In this document: positions 55,428-64,000 of the stretch, piece by piece | Position numbering within the stretch: the stretch's first letter is position 1 | Layout of the letters: every line of letters begins with the position of its first letter | Source of the DNA: AC-32 sp963717475 | GTDB taxonomy: Bacteria > Actinomycetota > Thermoleophilia > Gaiellales > Gaiellaceae | Direction of reading: 5' to 3' | DNA: 64,000 nt | Assembly: GCA_963717475.1 (NCBI GenBank) | Contig: OY970337.1 | Coordinates: 434,001 to 498,000, forward strand | Program-made: the position numbers and the translations under genes | Notes under the pieces: generated by a model | What the model was told of the DNA's origin: nothing | What the model saw: only the letters and a program-made list of their open reading frames with translations | Database searches by the model: none

Positions 55428-57373
55428 GCCTTCCGGCCGTCGCCGACTCGCCCTCGGTCGCGCCGCTCGAGACCCCGGCTCGGCGGCCGGGCGCCGACCT
55501 CTGGCGCGCGGTAGCCCGGAACCGCAAGGCGGTGGTCGGAGCGCTCCTGCTCATCTTCTTCTTCGTCCTCGCGATCTTCCCGGGGCAGATTGCGCCGTAC
55601 GCGCCGACCGGAGAGGAGTTCGGCCGCGGGCTGCCGCCGTCGAGCGCGCACTGGTTCGGGACGACCGCCTACGGCCAGGACGTCCTCTCGCAGCTGATCT
55701 GGGGGACGCGCCAGTCGCTGGCGATCGCCTTCGCGGTCGGCGGGCTCGCCACGCTGATCTCCGTGCTGATCGGCGTCTCGGCGGCCTACTTCGGAGGCTT
55801 CACCGACGGCTTCCTGTCGCTCGTGACGGACGTGATCCTCGTGATCCCGATCTTCCCGCTGATCATCGTGATCGCGGCGTACGAGCGGAACTCGGGCATG
55901 GTCACGCTCGTCGTCGTGCTCGGCCTGCTCGGCTGGTCGTACGGCGCGCGCCAGCTCCGTTCGCAGGCGCTCTCGTTACGCAACCGCGACTTCCTGGAGG
56001 CGGCGCGCGTCCGCGGCGAGCGGGGTCTGTACGTCGTCTTCTTCGAGATCCTGCCGACGATGACCTCGCTGATCGTGGCGAGCTTCCTCGGCGCCGCGCT
56101 CTACGCAGTTCTCTTCGCCGCCGGGCTGCAGTTCATCGGGCTCGGCGACCCGAACAGCCAGAGCTGGGGGACGATGCTCTACTGGGCCGAGAACAACGAG
56201 GCGCTCGGGGCCGGGATGGTCTACTGGGCGATCATGCCTGGGGTCTGCATCGCGCTCCTGGGCGCTGCGTTCGCGCTGCTCAACTACGCGTTCGACGAGA
56301 TCAGCAACCCGGCGCTGCGCCGGCGGAAGCTGGAGCAGAAGGGCGCCGAGTCGCTGCAGGCCGCGCCGGCTCCCGAGGTCGCGCCTGATCCGAACAAGAT
56401 CCTCGAGGTGCGCGGCCTCTCGGTCGCCTACGCCTCCGACGCCGGCCCGGTCGTGGCCGTCGACAACGTCGATCTCGACCTCGGCCGCGGCGAGTTCCTC
56501 GGGATCGTCGGCGAGTCTGGCTGCGGCAAGTCGACGCTGCTGTACGCGATCGCGCGGCTGCTCGGCGCGCCGCTCGCGGGCGAGATCACCGGCGGACGGA
56601 TCCTTTTCAAGGGGCGCGACATGGTCACGCTCGGCGAGCGCGAGCTCCGGCACATCCGCTGGCGCGAGTACTCGGTCGTGATGCAGAGCGCGATGAACGC
56701 GCTCAACCCGGTGCTGACCGTCGAGGCCCAGATGCGCGACGCGCTCGAAGCCCACTCGAAGATGTCGAAGCGTGAGATGCGCGCCCGCGCCGAGGAGGTG
56801 CTGCGCCTCGTCTCGATCGACCCGGTGCACCTGCACAGCTACCCGCACCAGCTCTCGGGCGGCATGCGCCAGCGGGCCATGATCGCGATGGCGCTCCTCT
56901 TCACGCCCGACCTGATCATCATGGACGAGCCGACCTCGGCCCTCGACGTCGTCGCCCAGCGCTCGCTGATGGTCCAGATCAAGGAGCTGCAGGAGCGGCT
57001 CGGCTTTGCGGTCATCTTCGTGACGCACGACATGTCGCTCGTCAGCCACTTCTCCGACCGGCTGCTCGTGATGTACGCGGCGCAGGTGGCCGAGTACGGG
57101 AACACGCGGCAGCTCTTCGAGCGGCCGTTGCACCCGTACACGCAGGGACTGCTCGAGGCCTTCCCCTCGATCCGGGGCGAGAAGGTCCGTCTCACCGGGA
57201 TTCCCGGGGCGCCGCCCGATCTGCTGCGGCCGCCGTCGGGCTGCCGCTTCGCGCCGCGCTGCCCGCACGCACACGAGCGCTGCGCGATCGGGCCACCGCT
57301 GTACGAGGTCGACGGCGAGCTCGTTCGCTGTGTCCTCTACGAGCACGAGCGCGAGGCGGCGGTGGCCCAGTGA
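55424..57373 (+). CDS. fused DppC permease and DppD ATPase
   Basis: 649 residues in one uninterrupted frame. Residues 1-300 are a DppC permease (DLWRAVARNRKAVVGALLLIFFFVLAIF, HWFGTTAYGQDVLSQLIWGTRQSL, EAA loop ALSLRNRDFLEAARVRGERGLYVVFFEILP). After a 25-residue Ala/Pro/Glu linker, residues about 325-649 are a DppD ATPase: Walker A GESGCGKST, signature LSGGMRQRAMIA, Walker B LIIMDEPTSALD, and the C-terminal oligopeptide-type Cys cluster CRFAPRCPHAHERC...C. Normally these are separate proteins. GTG 55424 overlaps the dppB stop. Confidence 0.9.
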   Translation: MSLPAVADSPSVAPLETPARRPGADLWRAVARNRKAVVGALLLIFFFVLAIFPGQIAPYAPTGEEFGRGLPPSSAHWFGTTAYGQDVLSQLIWGTRQSLAIAFAVGGLATLISVLIGVSAAYFGGFTDGFLSLVTDVILVIPIFPLIIVIAAYERNSGMVTLVVVLGLLGWSYGARQLRSQALSLRNRDFLEAARVRGERGLYVVFFEILPTMTSLIVASFLGAALYAVLFAAGLQFIGLGDPNSQSWGTMLYWAENNEALGAGMVYWAIMPGVCIALLGAAFALLNYAFDEISNPALRRRKLEQKGAESLQAAPAPEVAPDPNKILEVRGLSVAYASDAGPVVAVDNVDLDLGRGEFLGIVGESGCGKSTLLYAIARLLGAPLAGEITGGRILFKGRDMVTLGERELRHIRWREYSVVMQSAMNALNPVLTVEAQMRDALEAHSKMSKREMRARAEEVLRLVSIDPVHLHSYPHQLSGGMRQRAMIAMALLFTPDLIIMDEPTSALDVVAQRSLMVQIKELQERLGFAVIFVTHDMSLVSHFSDRLLVMYAAQVAEYGNTRQLFERPLHPYTQGLLEAFPSIRGEKVRLTGIPGAPPDLLRPPSGCRFAPRCPHAHERCAIGPPLYEVDGELVRCVLYEHEREAAVAQ

Positions 57374-58386
57374 ATGAGACGGTGAGTGAGCCGCTGCTCC
57401 GGACCGAAGGCCTGACGCGCCACTTCAAGGTGGGCAAGCTCTTCTCGCGGCAGCACCTCCATGCGGTGGACGACGTCGACCTGACGATCGGCCGGGGCGA
57501 GATCGTCGCGCTCGTCGGCGAGAGCGGCAGCGGCAAGAGCACGATCGCGCGCCTGCTGGCGCGCGTGTACAAGCCCACGCGCGGCGAGATCTACTTCGAA
57601 GGCAAGCCGCTGAGCCGGCTGCGCACCCGTCGTGAGCGGCTCGCGTACGCGAGCGACGTCCCGATGGTCTTCCAGGACCCGTACAGCTCGATCAACCCCG
57701 CCTACCGGATCGTTCACGGGGTCCGGCGCGCGCTGTCGCTGCACCGGCGCGCGGAGGGCCGGAAGGTTCGCCGCGGCGAGGTCGAGCGAGTCTTCGGCGA
57801 GGTCGGCCTCGTGCCCGCCGGCGCGATGATCGGCAAGTTCCCGCACGAGCTCAGCGGCGGCCAGCGGCAGCGCGTCGGCTTCGCCCAGGCGCTCGCCTTC
57901 CGGCCGAAGCTGATCATCGCCGACGAGCCGGTCTCGATGCTCGACGTCTCGATCCGGATCGGGATCCTCAACCTGATGAGCGAGCTGCGCGAGCGAGAGG
58001 GCGTCTCGTTCCTCTACATCACGCACGACGTCGCCAGCGCCCGGTACATCGCCGACCGCGTGCTCGTCATGTACGCGGGGCACCTCGTCGAGGAGGGGCC
58101 GACCGAGGACGTGCTCCAGAACCCGAAGCACCCGTACACGCAGCTGCTCGTCTCGGCCGTGCCCGACCCGCGCGCGCCGCTCGGCGTCTCGGATGCAGCG
58201 GACGTGGGCGAGCCGCCGAAGGTGGTCAACCCGGAGGAGGGGTGCCGTTTCCGGCAGCGCTGTCCGTACCGGGTCGCGATCTGCGAGACGGTGACGCCCG
58301 AGCTGCGGGAGCTCGGCCCGCGCCGGCTGGCCGCCTGCCACGTGGCTCAGGCGGACGCCGTCCAACCTGCGGCGCAGGCGCGATGA
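57370..58386 (+). CDS. ABC transporter ATPase, DppF type
   Basis: 338 residues. Walker A GESGSGKST, VFQDPYSSINPAYRIVHGVRRAL, signature LSGGQRQRVGFA, Walker B LIIADEPVSMLDVSIRIG, switch His in YITHDVASARYIADR, and the C-terminal cluster CRFRQRCPYRVAIC...C. Pairs with the DppD half of the upstream fusion protein. GTG start overlapping the upstream stop by 4 bp. Confidence 0.94.
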   Translation: MNETVSEPLLRTEGLTRHFKVGKLFSRQHLHAVDDVDLTIGRGEIVALVGESGSGKSTIARLLARVYKPTRGEIYFEGKPLSRLRTRRERLAYASDVPMVFQDPYSSINPAYRIVHGVRRALSLHRRAEGRKVRRGEVERVFGEVGLVPAGAMIGKFPHELSGGQRQRVGFAQALAFRPKLIIADEPVSMLDVSIRIGILNLMSELREREGVSFLYITHDVASARYIADRVLVMYAGHLVEEGPTEDVLQNPKHPYTQLLVSAVPDPRAPLGVSDAADVGEPPKVVNPEEGCRFRQRCPYRVAICETVTPELRELGPRRLAACHVAQADAVQPAAQAR

Positions 58387-59435
58387 GCGCGTCCCGAAGG
58401 ATCTTTCTCGCCGAGGTGCGCGAGCAGCCGGCGGCGCTGCTGACGCTGCTCGAGCACCTGGACGCCTTCGTCGAGGTGGGCCGCGCCTGCGCCGAGCGGA
58501 AGCCGACGACCGTCCGGTTGGTCGCCCACGGCTCCTCCGACGCCGCGGCGGCGTACGGCGTCTACGCGTTCGGCCTGCTGCCCGGCTGGACCGCGCTCCG
58601 CGACTCGATCTCGCTCAGCGTCTACTACGGCGCGGAGATCGACTTCTCGAGCTCGGTGGTCGTCGCGCTCTCGCAGTCGGGGCAGACGCCCGACGTCGTC
58701 TCGTACGTGGAGCGCGCGCGGGAGCGGGGGGCGCTGACGGTCGCGCTGACGAACGAGCGCGGGTCGGCCCTCGCGGAGCACGCGGAGCTGACGCTGCCGC
58801 TCGAGGCGGGCGAGGAGCGCTCTGTCGCCGCTTCGAAGACGTTCTACAACCAGCTTGCGGCGCTGGCCCTGCTCGCGGGCGCGGCCGCCGGCCGGGAGGA
58901 CGAGATCTGGGACGGCCTTCGCCGCACCGCGGTCATCCTCGCGGACGCCATCCCCGAGCTCGAGGCCGCCGTGATGCCGGTCGCCACCGCCTTCGCCTAC
59001 GTCGGCCGCATGTACGTGATCGGGCGCGGCTACGAGCTCGCGACCGCGCGCGAGATCGCGCTCAAGCTGACGGAGACCTGCCGTGTCGCCGCCGAGCCGC
59101 TCACCTCGACCGACCTCGCGCACGGGCCGATCGCAGCGCTCGACTCGATGTTCCCGGTCTGGACGATCGCCTCGCCCGACGCGGCCCTGCCGGCCCTCGT
59201 GGAGGCGGCCGCGCGAGTCCGCGAGGCGGGGGCGACGATCGTCGCGAGCGGCAGCGCGGCGGGCGCGGTCGAGGGTGCTGCGTGGCGGCTCCCGGTGCCC
59301 GAGGCGCCGGTCCCGCTGCTCTCCCCGCTGCTGTCGGTCGTGCCGGGCCAGCTCTTCGCAGCGGCACTCGCGGAGGCGAAGGGCCTCGACCCGGACAAGC
59401 CCGAGCGCCTCACCAAAGTGACACTCGCGCAATAA
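58383..59435 (+). CDS. SIS-domain sugar-phosphate isomerase/deaminase (GlmS-like C-terminal half)
   Basis: 350 residues made of two SIS domains, no glutaminase domain: IFLAEVREQPAALLTLLEHL at the start, SIS1 RLVAHGSSDAAAAYGVYAF and VVALSQSGQTPDVVSYVERARERGALTVALTN, AASKTFYNQLAAL, SIS2 MYVIGRGYELATAREIALKLTETC and AEPLTSTDLAHGPIAALD. The Ser-Gln-Ser-Gly sugar-phosphate loop and the isomerase pattern fit AgaS/NagB-II glucosamine-6-phosphate deaminases. Last gene of the sugar operon, where it would finish amino-sugar catabolism. Confidence 0.88.
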   Translation: MSASRRIFLAEVREQPAALLTLLEHLDAFVEVGRACAERKPTTVRLVAHGSSDAAAAYGVYAFGLLPGWTALRDSISLSVYYGAEIDFSSSVVVALSQSGQTPDVVSYVERARERGALTVALTNERGSALAEHAELTLPLEAGEERSVAASKTFYNQLAALALLAGAAAGREDEIWDGLRRTAVILADAIPELEAAVMPVATAFAYVGRMYVIGRGYELATAREIALKLTETCRVAAEPLTSTDLAHGPIAALDSMFPVWTIASPDAALPALVEAAARVREAGATIVASGSAAGAVEGAAWRLPVPEAPVPLLSPLLSVVPGQLFAAALAEAKGLDPDKPERLTKVTLAQ

Positions 59436-59472
59436 CTCGGGCCGTCGGACCGCCAAACTAGTATCGACCTCC

Positions 59473-62400
59473 GTGGCTGACGCCGGCTTCGTCCATCTGC
59501 ACGTCCACTCCGAGTACTCGATCCTCGACGGAGCGTGCCGCATTCCCGGGCTCGCGGCGCGCGCCGCGGAGCTCGAGATGCCGGCGGTCGCGCTCACCGA
59601 CCACGGCTCGCTCGCGGGCGCGGTCGAGCTCGTTCGCGAGACCGGCAAGCACGGCGTCAAGCCGCTGATCGGCTGCGAGGTCTACGTCGCCGACGACCGC
59701 CGTCAGCAGAAGAAGGGCTACGCGCATCTGACGCTGCTGGCCGAGAACAACGACGGCTATCGCAACCTGCTCAAGCTGTCGTCGGCCGGCTACCTCGAGG
59801 GCTACTACTACAAGCCGCGGGTCGACTGGGAGCTGCTGGAACAGCACTCGAACGGGCTCGTCGCGCTGTCGGGCTGCCTCTCGGGCCGCGTCTGCAAGGC
59901 GCTCGAGGAGAGCCGGCCCGACGACGCTCGCACCGACCTCGACCGGCTCGCGCAGGTCTTCGGGCGCGACTCGACCTACGTCGAGATCCAGAACGCGGGC
60001 ATCGACGTCCAGGCGCGGATCAACCCGGCGCTGCAGAAGCTCGCCGCCGAGGCCGGGCTGCCGCTCGTCGCGACCGGCGACGTTCACTACCTGCGGCACG
60101 AGGACGCCCAGGCGCACGAGGCGCTGCTCTGCGTGCAGTCCGGCGACTCGCTCAAGAACCCGAACCACTGGAAGTTCGACACCGACCAGTTCTTCTTCAA
60201 GTCAGAGCAGGAGATCGCCGGCGACTTCCCGGGGCTCGAGGACGCGATGCGTCGCACGCTGGAGATCGCCGAGCGCTGCAACGTCGAGCTCGAGCTCGGC
60301 ACGATCCTGCTCCCGAAGTACCCGGTGCCCGACGACCGCGACGCGTTCGACTACCTCGTCGAGCTCTGCGAGAAGGGTCTGCTCAAGCGCTACGGCAAGA
60401 CCACGCCCGAGCTCCAGGAGCGCCTCCGCTTCGAGCTCAAGACGATCAAGGAGATGGGCTTCGCGGACTACTTCCTGATCGTCTGGGACTTCGTCAACTT
60501 CGCCAAGCGGAACGGCATCCAGGTCGGCCCGGGCCGCGGCTCGGCCGCAGGCTCGCTCGCCGCCTACTGCCTCGAGATCACCGACGTCGACCCGATCCGC
60601 TACGGCCTGCTCTTCGAGCGCTTCCTCAACCCGGGCCGCAAGTCGCTCCCGGACGCGGACATCGACTTCTCGGTGGCCGGCCGCGAGCGCGTGATCAACT
60701 ACGTCGCCGAGAAGTACGGCCGCGACCGGGTCGCCCAGATCATCACCTTCGGCACGATGATGGCCCGCGCTGCGGTGCGCGATGCCGGCCGCGTGCTCGA
60801 GATCCCGTACGGCACCGTCGACAAGGTCGCCAAGCTCATCCCGGAAGGCCCGAAGGTCTACCTGGACGACTGCATGAAGCCCGGCCAGGAGCTCAAGCAG
60901 GCGTACGACAACGATCCCCTCGTCCGCGAGATCGTCGACCTCGCGAAGCCGCTCGAGGGGCTCGTCCGCCAGGACTCGATCCACGCGGCGGGCGTCGTGA
61001 TCGCCGACCGCGCGCTGACCGACGTCGTTCCGCTGCAGCAGAAGGGCGCCGACCAGGAGGTCGTCACCCAGTTCTCGGGCGGCGACGTCGAGGCGGTCGG
61101 CCTGCTGAAGATCGACTTCCTCGGCCTGCGCAACCTCGACGTGATCGACAAGGCGGTGGAGCTCGTCGGCGGCGGCCTCGACATCACGAAGATCCCGATG
61201 GACGACCGCAAGACCTACGAGATGCTCGCCCGGGCCGACTCGATCGGCGTCTTCCAGTTCGAGTCGTCGGGCATGCGAGAGGCCCTGCGCCAGGTGAAGC
61301 CGACCGAGTTCGAGGACCTGATCGCGCTCGTCGCCCTCTATCGCCCCGGCCCGATGGCCTACATCCCGACCTACGCGCGCCGCAAGAACGGCCAGGAGCA
61401 GGTGACCTTCATCGACCCGCGGCTGGAGGAGATCACTGCCGTCACCGGAGGCATCTGCATCTACCAGGAGCAGTACCTCGACATCGCCAAGAAGATCGCG
61501 GGCTTCTCGCCGGGCGAAGCGGACGACCTGCGCAAGGCGATCGGCAAGAAGATCCACTCGCTGATGGCGTCCCTCAAGGAGAAGTTCCTCGAGGGCTGCG
61601 CTGCAAGCGGCACGACGCCGGCCGTCGCGAACCAGCTCTGGAAGGACATGGAGCAGTCGCAGGACTACTCCTTCAACAAGGCGCACTCGGCCTGCTACGC
61701 GCTGACCGCCTACCGCACGGCCTGGCTGAAGGCGAACCACCCGCACGAGTACATGGCCGCCCTGATCTCGTCGGTGATGAACACGAAGGACCGCGTGCCG
61801 TTCTACGTCAACGCGTGCCGCGAGATGGGGATCGACGTCCTGCCGCCGGACGTGAACTTCTCGCAGTGCGACTTCGCGGTCGTCGAGGGCAGGATCCGCT
61901 TCGGCCTGAACGCGGTCAAGAACGTCGGCGACTCGGCAGCGCGGGCGATCGTCGCCGCGCGCCAGGAGGGCGCCGCGTTCTCGTCGCTCTGGGACTTCAC
62001 CGAGCGGGTCGACCCGCAGGTCGTGAACAAGCGGGCGCTCGAGTCGCTCGTCAAGTGCGGGGGACTCGACTCGACCGGGTCCTCACGGCGCGGGATGCTC
62101 GAAGCACTCGAGCACGCCCTCTCGCACGGCCAGCGCGCCCAGGACGAGCGGCTGCGCGGCCAGGAGTCGCTCTTCGCCCAGGCCGACGAGAAGCCGGCCC
62201 ACCCGCCGATCGGCAGCGAGGAGTTCGAGAAGAACGACCTCCTGCGCCTGGAGAAGGAGACGCTCGGCCTCTACGTCAGCGAGCACCCGCTCGAGGCGAT
62301 CCGGGACCAGCTCCGGCGCAAGACCGACGCGTCACTCGCCGAGCTCGAGCGGCGGCGAGACGGCGACATCGTGACGGTCGCCGGAATCGTCTCCGCGATC

Positions 62401-62847
62401 AAGCAGCTGACGACGAAGAAGGGCGACCCGATGGTCTTCATGCGCCTCGACGACGTCCTCGGCAGCGCGGAGTGCGTGGTCTTCAACTCGGTCTACGCGG
62501 CCTCGCGCGAGCTGCTCATGACCGACGCCGTGCTCGTCGTCAAGGCGCGCGTCGACCACAAGGAGGGCGAGTCGAAGCTGATCGCGCTCGAGGTCTCGTC
62601 GTTCGAGGCGACTCCCGAGCGGCGCGAGGTGCGGCTGAAGCTCGATGCGCGCCGCGCCCGCGCCGGGATCATCAAGGAGCTGGCTGCGGTCGTCCGCGAG
62701 TTCCCGGGCGAGGCGCCGGTCGTCCTCGACCTGGTCACCTCCGGGGGCGCACGGGTCTTCCAGTTCGGCCAGGACTACCGCGTGCGCCCGGAGCCGGACT
62801 TCTTCGCCGAGGTCAAGGCGCTGCTCGGCGAAGCGGCAGTGGCGTAG
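59473..62847 (+). CDS. dnaE: DNA polymerase III alpha subunit
   Basis: 1124 residues; the replicative polymerase. PHP domain start VHLHVHSEYSILDGACRI and ALTDHGSLAGAVEL, palm with the catalytic acids (GPGRGSAAGSLAAY; LPDADIDFSVAGRERVINY), fingers (QDSIHAAGVVI; ARADSIGVFQFESSGMR; KIAGFSPGEADDLRKAIGKK), tandem HhH and the OB domain near 990 (DIVTVAGIVSAIKQLTTKKGDPMVFMRLDD). The PHP metal ligands look largely intact. GTG 59473. It is a stand-alone gene, 37 bp after the sugar operon. Confidence 0.97.
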   Translation: MADAGFVHLHVHSEYSILDGACRIPGLAARAAELEMPAVALTDHGSLAGAVELVRETGKHGVKPLIGCEVYVADDRRQQKKGYAHLTLLAENNDGYRNLLKLSSAGYLEGYYYKPRVDWELLEQHSNGLVALSGCLSGRVCKALEESRPDDARTDLDRLAQVFGRDSTYVEIQNAGIDVQARINPALQKLAAEAGLPLVATGDVHYLRHEDAQAHEALLCVQSGDSLKNPNHWKFDTDQFFFKSEQEIAGDFPGLEDAMRRTLEIAERCNVELELGTILLPKYPVPDDRDAFDYLVELCEKGLLKRYGKTTPELQERLRFELKTIKEMGFADYFLIVWDFVNFAKRNGIQVGPGRGSAAGSLAAYCLEITDVDPIRYGLLFERFLNPGRKSLPDADIDFSVAGRERVINYVAEKYGRDRVAQIITFGTMMARAAVRDAGRVLEIPYGTVDKVAKLIPEGPKVYLDDCMKPGQELKQAYDNDPLVREIVDLAKPLEGLVRQDSIHAAGVVIADRALTDVVPLQQKGADQEVVTQFSGGDVEAVGLLKIDFLGLRNLDVIDKAVELVGGGLDITKIPMDDRKTYEMLARADSIGVFQFESSGMREALRQVKPTEFEDLIALVALYRPGPMAYIPTYARRKNGQEQVTFIDPRLEEITAVTGGICIYQEQYLDIAKKIAGFSPGEADDLRKAIGKKIHSLMASLKEKFLEGCAASGTTPAVANQLWKDMEQSQDYSFNKAHSACYALTAYRTAWLKANHPHEYMAALISSVMNTKDRVPFYVNACREMGIDVLPPDVNFSQCDFAVVEGRIRFGLNAVKNVGDSAARAIVAARQEGAAFSSLWDFTERVDPQVVNKRALESLVKCGGLDSTGSSRRGMLEALEHALSHGQRAQDERLRGQESLFAQADEKPAHPPIGSEEFEKNDLLRLEKETLGLYVSEHPLEAIRDQLRRKTDASLAELERRRDGDIVTVAGIVSAIKQLTTKKGDPMVFMRLDDVLGSAECVVFNSVYAASRELLMTDAVLVVKARVDHKEGESKLIALEVSSFEATPERREVRLKLDARRARAGIIKELAAVVREFPGEAPVVLDLVTSGGARVFQFGQDYRVRPEPDFFAEVKALLGEAAVA

Positions 62848-62860
62848 CGAAGCAAACTGT

Positions 62861-63430
62861 TTACGCCTGCCTGCTGCGCCTGCGGTAGAGCAGTCCCGCC
62901 GCGGCCAGCGCGAGCGCCCCGGGGATCGCGATGCCCGCGACCAGCGCCGCGTTCGAGCCGGAGGGGCTGGAGGCGCCCGGGTCCTTGGCAGGCAAGCCGT
63001 GCTGCTGCAGGACGAGCTTGAGCTGGGTGCCGCCCAGGAACCAGCCGCCGGGAGCTCGGCTGTCGAAGATGCGTTGGCCCGGCTTCGTGTAGGTGAGCGC
63101 TCCGCCCTTCGCGTAGGGGTAGGCGTCCTGGTCGATCCAGAACGTGCCGCTGTCCGGCCCCGGAACCCGGAAGTGGATGCGGTACTTCGATCCGAGGCTC
63201 TTCGTCGGCGCGCTCGAGAGCATCGGATCGGGGGACGTCTGGAAGGACGCAGGGAACAGCCCGGCGCGCTCGGTCAGCTCGCCGAGGTCGCTCCCCATCG
63301 ACTCACCGTTGCCGCCGAGAGTGACGGTCTTCAGACCGGGCCCCGAGATCGTGGCCTGATCAGGCCCCTTGGCGGCTGCGACTGCGGGTAGCGCGAGCGC
63401 GACCGCGAGCACGAGCAGGAAGCGTTTCAT
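62861..63430 (-). CDS. secreted cell-surface protein with C-terminal anchor
   Basis: 189 residues: signal peptide (MKRFLLVLAVALALPAVAAAKG), an unrecognised beta-rich domain (ATISGPGLKTVTLGGNGE; YRIHFRVPGPDSGTFWIDQDAYPYAKGGALTY) and a C-terminal membrane helix followed by LYRRRSRQA, a stop-transfer anchor without an LPxTG motif. AAAGGAG precedes the ATG. Convergent with dnaE (14-bp gap). Function unknown. Confidence 0.75.
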   Translation of the reverse strand: MKRFLLVLAVALALPAVAAAKGPDQATISGPGLKTVTLGGNGESMGSDLGELTERAGLFPASFQTSPDPMLSSAPTKSLGSKYRIHFRVPGPDSGTFWIDQDAYPYAKGGALTYTKPGQRIFDSRAPGGWFLGGTQLKLVLQQHGLPAKDPGASSPSGSNAALVAGIAIPGALALAAAGLLYRRRSRQA

Positions 63431-63508
63431 CGTGAGCTCCTTTCGGGATGGCTTCGCCACTACACCGCCCGGCGGGCGGTGGTTCCCGACTCGTTGAGCT
63501 GGCTGCGC

Positions 63509-63817
63509 CTAGACGCCCGACGGCTGGGCGACAAGCTCCTGAGCGACCTCGAACTTCTCCACCGAGAGAACCGCCCCGCCGGCCGACTCCGCGGCCTCGC
63601 GGCGGAGGTTCCGCGCGTGGCGCTCGCTGTTCTCGAGCGCGACGGCGTTCTCCCAGAGAGTCAGGGTCATCGTGCGGCCGTCCTCTTCGTCCATGAGGAC
63701 ATATCCGCCCGCAAACCCCTCGAGGTGCTCAATCTGCTTGCCTGCCTCGCCGAACGCGGCTACGGCCTGCTCGAGCTGGTCCCCAGGGACCTCGTAGCGT
63801 GCGACACGTGCGAACAC
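63509..63817 (-). CDS. antibiotic-biosynthesis-monooxygenase-like protein
   Basis: 102 residues: FARVARYEVPGDQLEQAVAAFGEAGKQIEHLEGFAGGYVLMDEEDGRTMTLTLWENAVALENSERHA is the ferredoxin-like ABM fold. GTG 63817 is taken as start because the domain begins there; longer in-frame extensions are Arg/Pro-rich. Function unknown; ABM proteins include haem-degrading and quinone-forming oxygenases. Divergent from the sigma-factor gene. Confidence 0.78.
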   Translation of the reverse strand: MFARVARYEVPGDQLEQAVAAFGEAGKQIEHLEGFAGGYVLMDEEDGRTMTLTLWENAVALENSERHARNLRREAAESAGGAVLSVEKFEVAQELVAQPSGV

Positions 63818-63855
63818 GCCGGAACCATAACCGCGCAGGAGGTGTAGGACCGGCG

Positions 63856-64000
63856 GTGGTGGACCGGCCACTGGATGAGACAGAGCTCGTGGAGCAGGCG
63901 CGGCGGGGCGACCTCGCCGCCTGGGAGACGATCGTGCGCGCATACCAGGGAATCGCCTTTCGAACGGCCTACCTGCTCGGCGGGAGCGCCGCGGATGCCG
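63856..64000 (+). CDS. RNA polymerase ECF sigma factor, 5' part
   Basis: First 48 residues only, cut by the window edge: DETELVEQARRGDLAAWETIVRAYQGIAFRTAYLLGGSAADA is the start of sigma-70 region 2 (core-binding helix). GTG 63856 with GAGG-like GTAGGACCGGCGG upstream. Target promoter and regulator cannot be known from this part. Confidence 0.75.
   Translation, partial: MVDRPLDETELVEQARRGDLAAWETIVRAYQGIAFRTAYLLGGSAADA

Overview
The window is a very GC-rich, densely packed bacterial chromosome segment with many GTG/TTG starts and many 4-20 bp gene overlaps. The gene content points to Actinomycetota, most likely a deep lineage such as Thermoleophilia (Gaiellales/Solirubrobacterales-like): a DUF2017/AosR-clpS pair, an aeRF1-type release factor, DUF3618 and holin-X envelope genes, an sigma factor with its own zinc finger, and a PheST/ThrS/IF3-L35-L20 block. 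The lineage is an inference. No phage, plasmid, IS element or CRISPR array is visible.

Layout: 1-3174 holds an ECF vitamin-type transporter (EcfT, double-ATPase EcfA, S component) followed by a secreted alpha/alpha-barrel protein. 3139-11416 holds acetyltransferases, a flippase-like membrane protein, a cupin, a D-2-hydroxyacid dehydrogenase, a VOC protein and the PcrA helicase. 11413-15266 is a reverse-strand envelope-glycosylation operon. A tRNA-Val(GAC) and a 630-residue collagen-like secreted protein follow, then an ABC-2 exporter, an M20 peptidase, msrB-msrA and a CBS protein. 23493-27692 is the translation block thrS, infC-rpmI-rplT and a TrmH-type methyltransferase. 29129-32598 is pheST, with a candidate Phe leader peptide. 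A copper-protein gene and an envelope operon come next.

36112-41692 encodes a complete pyruvate dehydrogenase-type complex (E1 alpha, E1 beta, E2, and E3 further down). 41746-43017 is an ECF sigma factor fused to its zinc-finger anti-sigma domain and a membrane tail. 45535-46887 is the largest region with little coding and the most unusual part: a 263-bp tandem duplication whose 3' half folds into a multi-hairpin RNA ending in an intrinsic terminator, separated by a decayed PIN toxin gene. 46888-48341 groups AosR, ClpS and an aeRF1-like factor. 49155-59435 is a ROK regulator divergent from a sugar operon (GH4 glycosidase, BadF-type kinase, family-5 binding protein, DppB, a fused DppC-DppD, DppF, SIS isomerase). 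dnaE and three small genes close the window, the last cut by its right edge.

At least ten genes, including essential pheS and pheT, are broken by single extra bases, mostly in G/C runs. In nearly every case deleting one base restores a normal full-length protein, so I read these as probable consensus errors, not decay, and give the reconstructed gene spans. All calls are by reading motifs; no database search was run.
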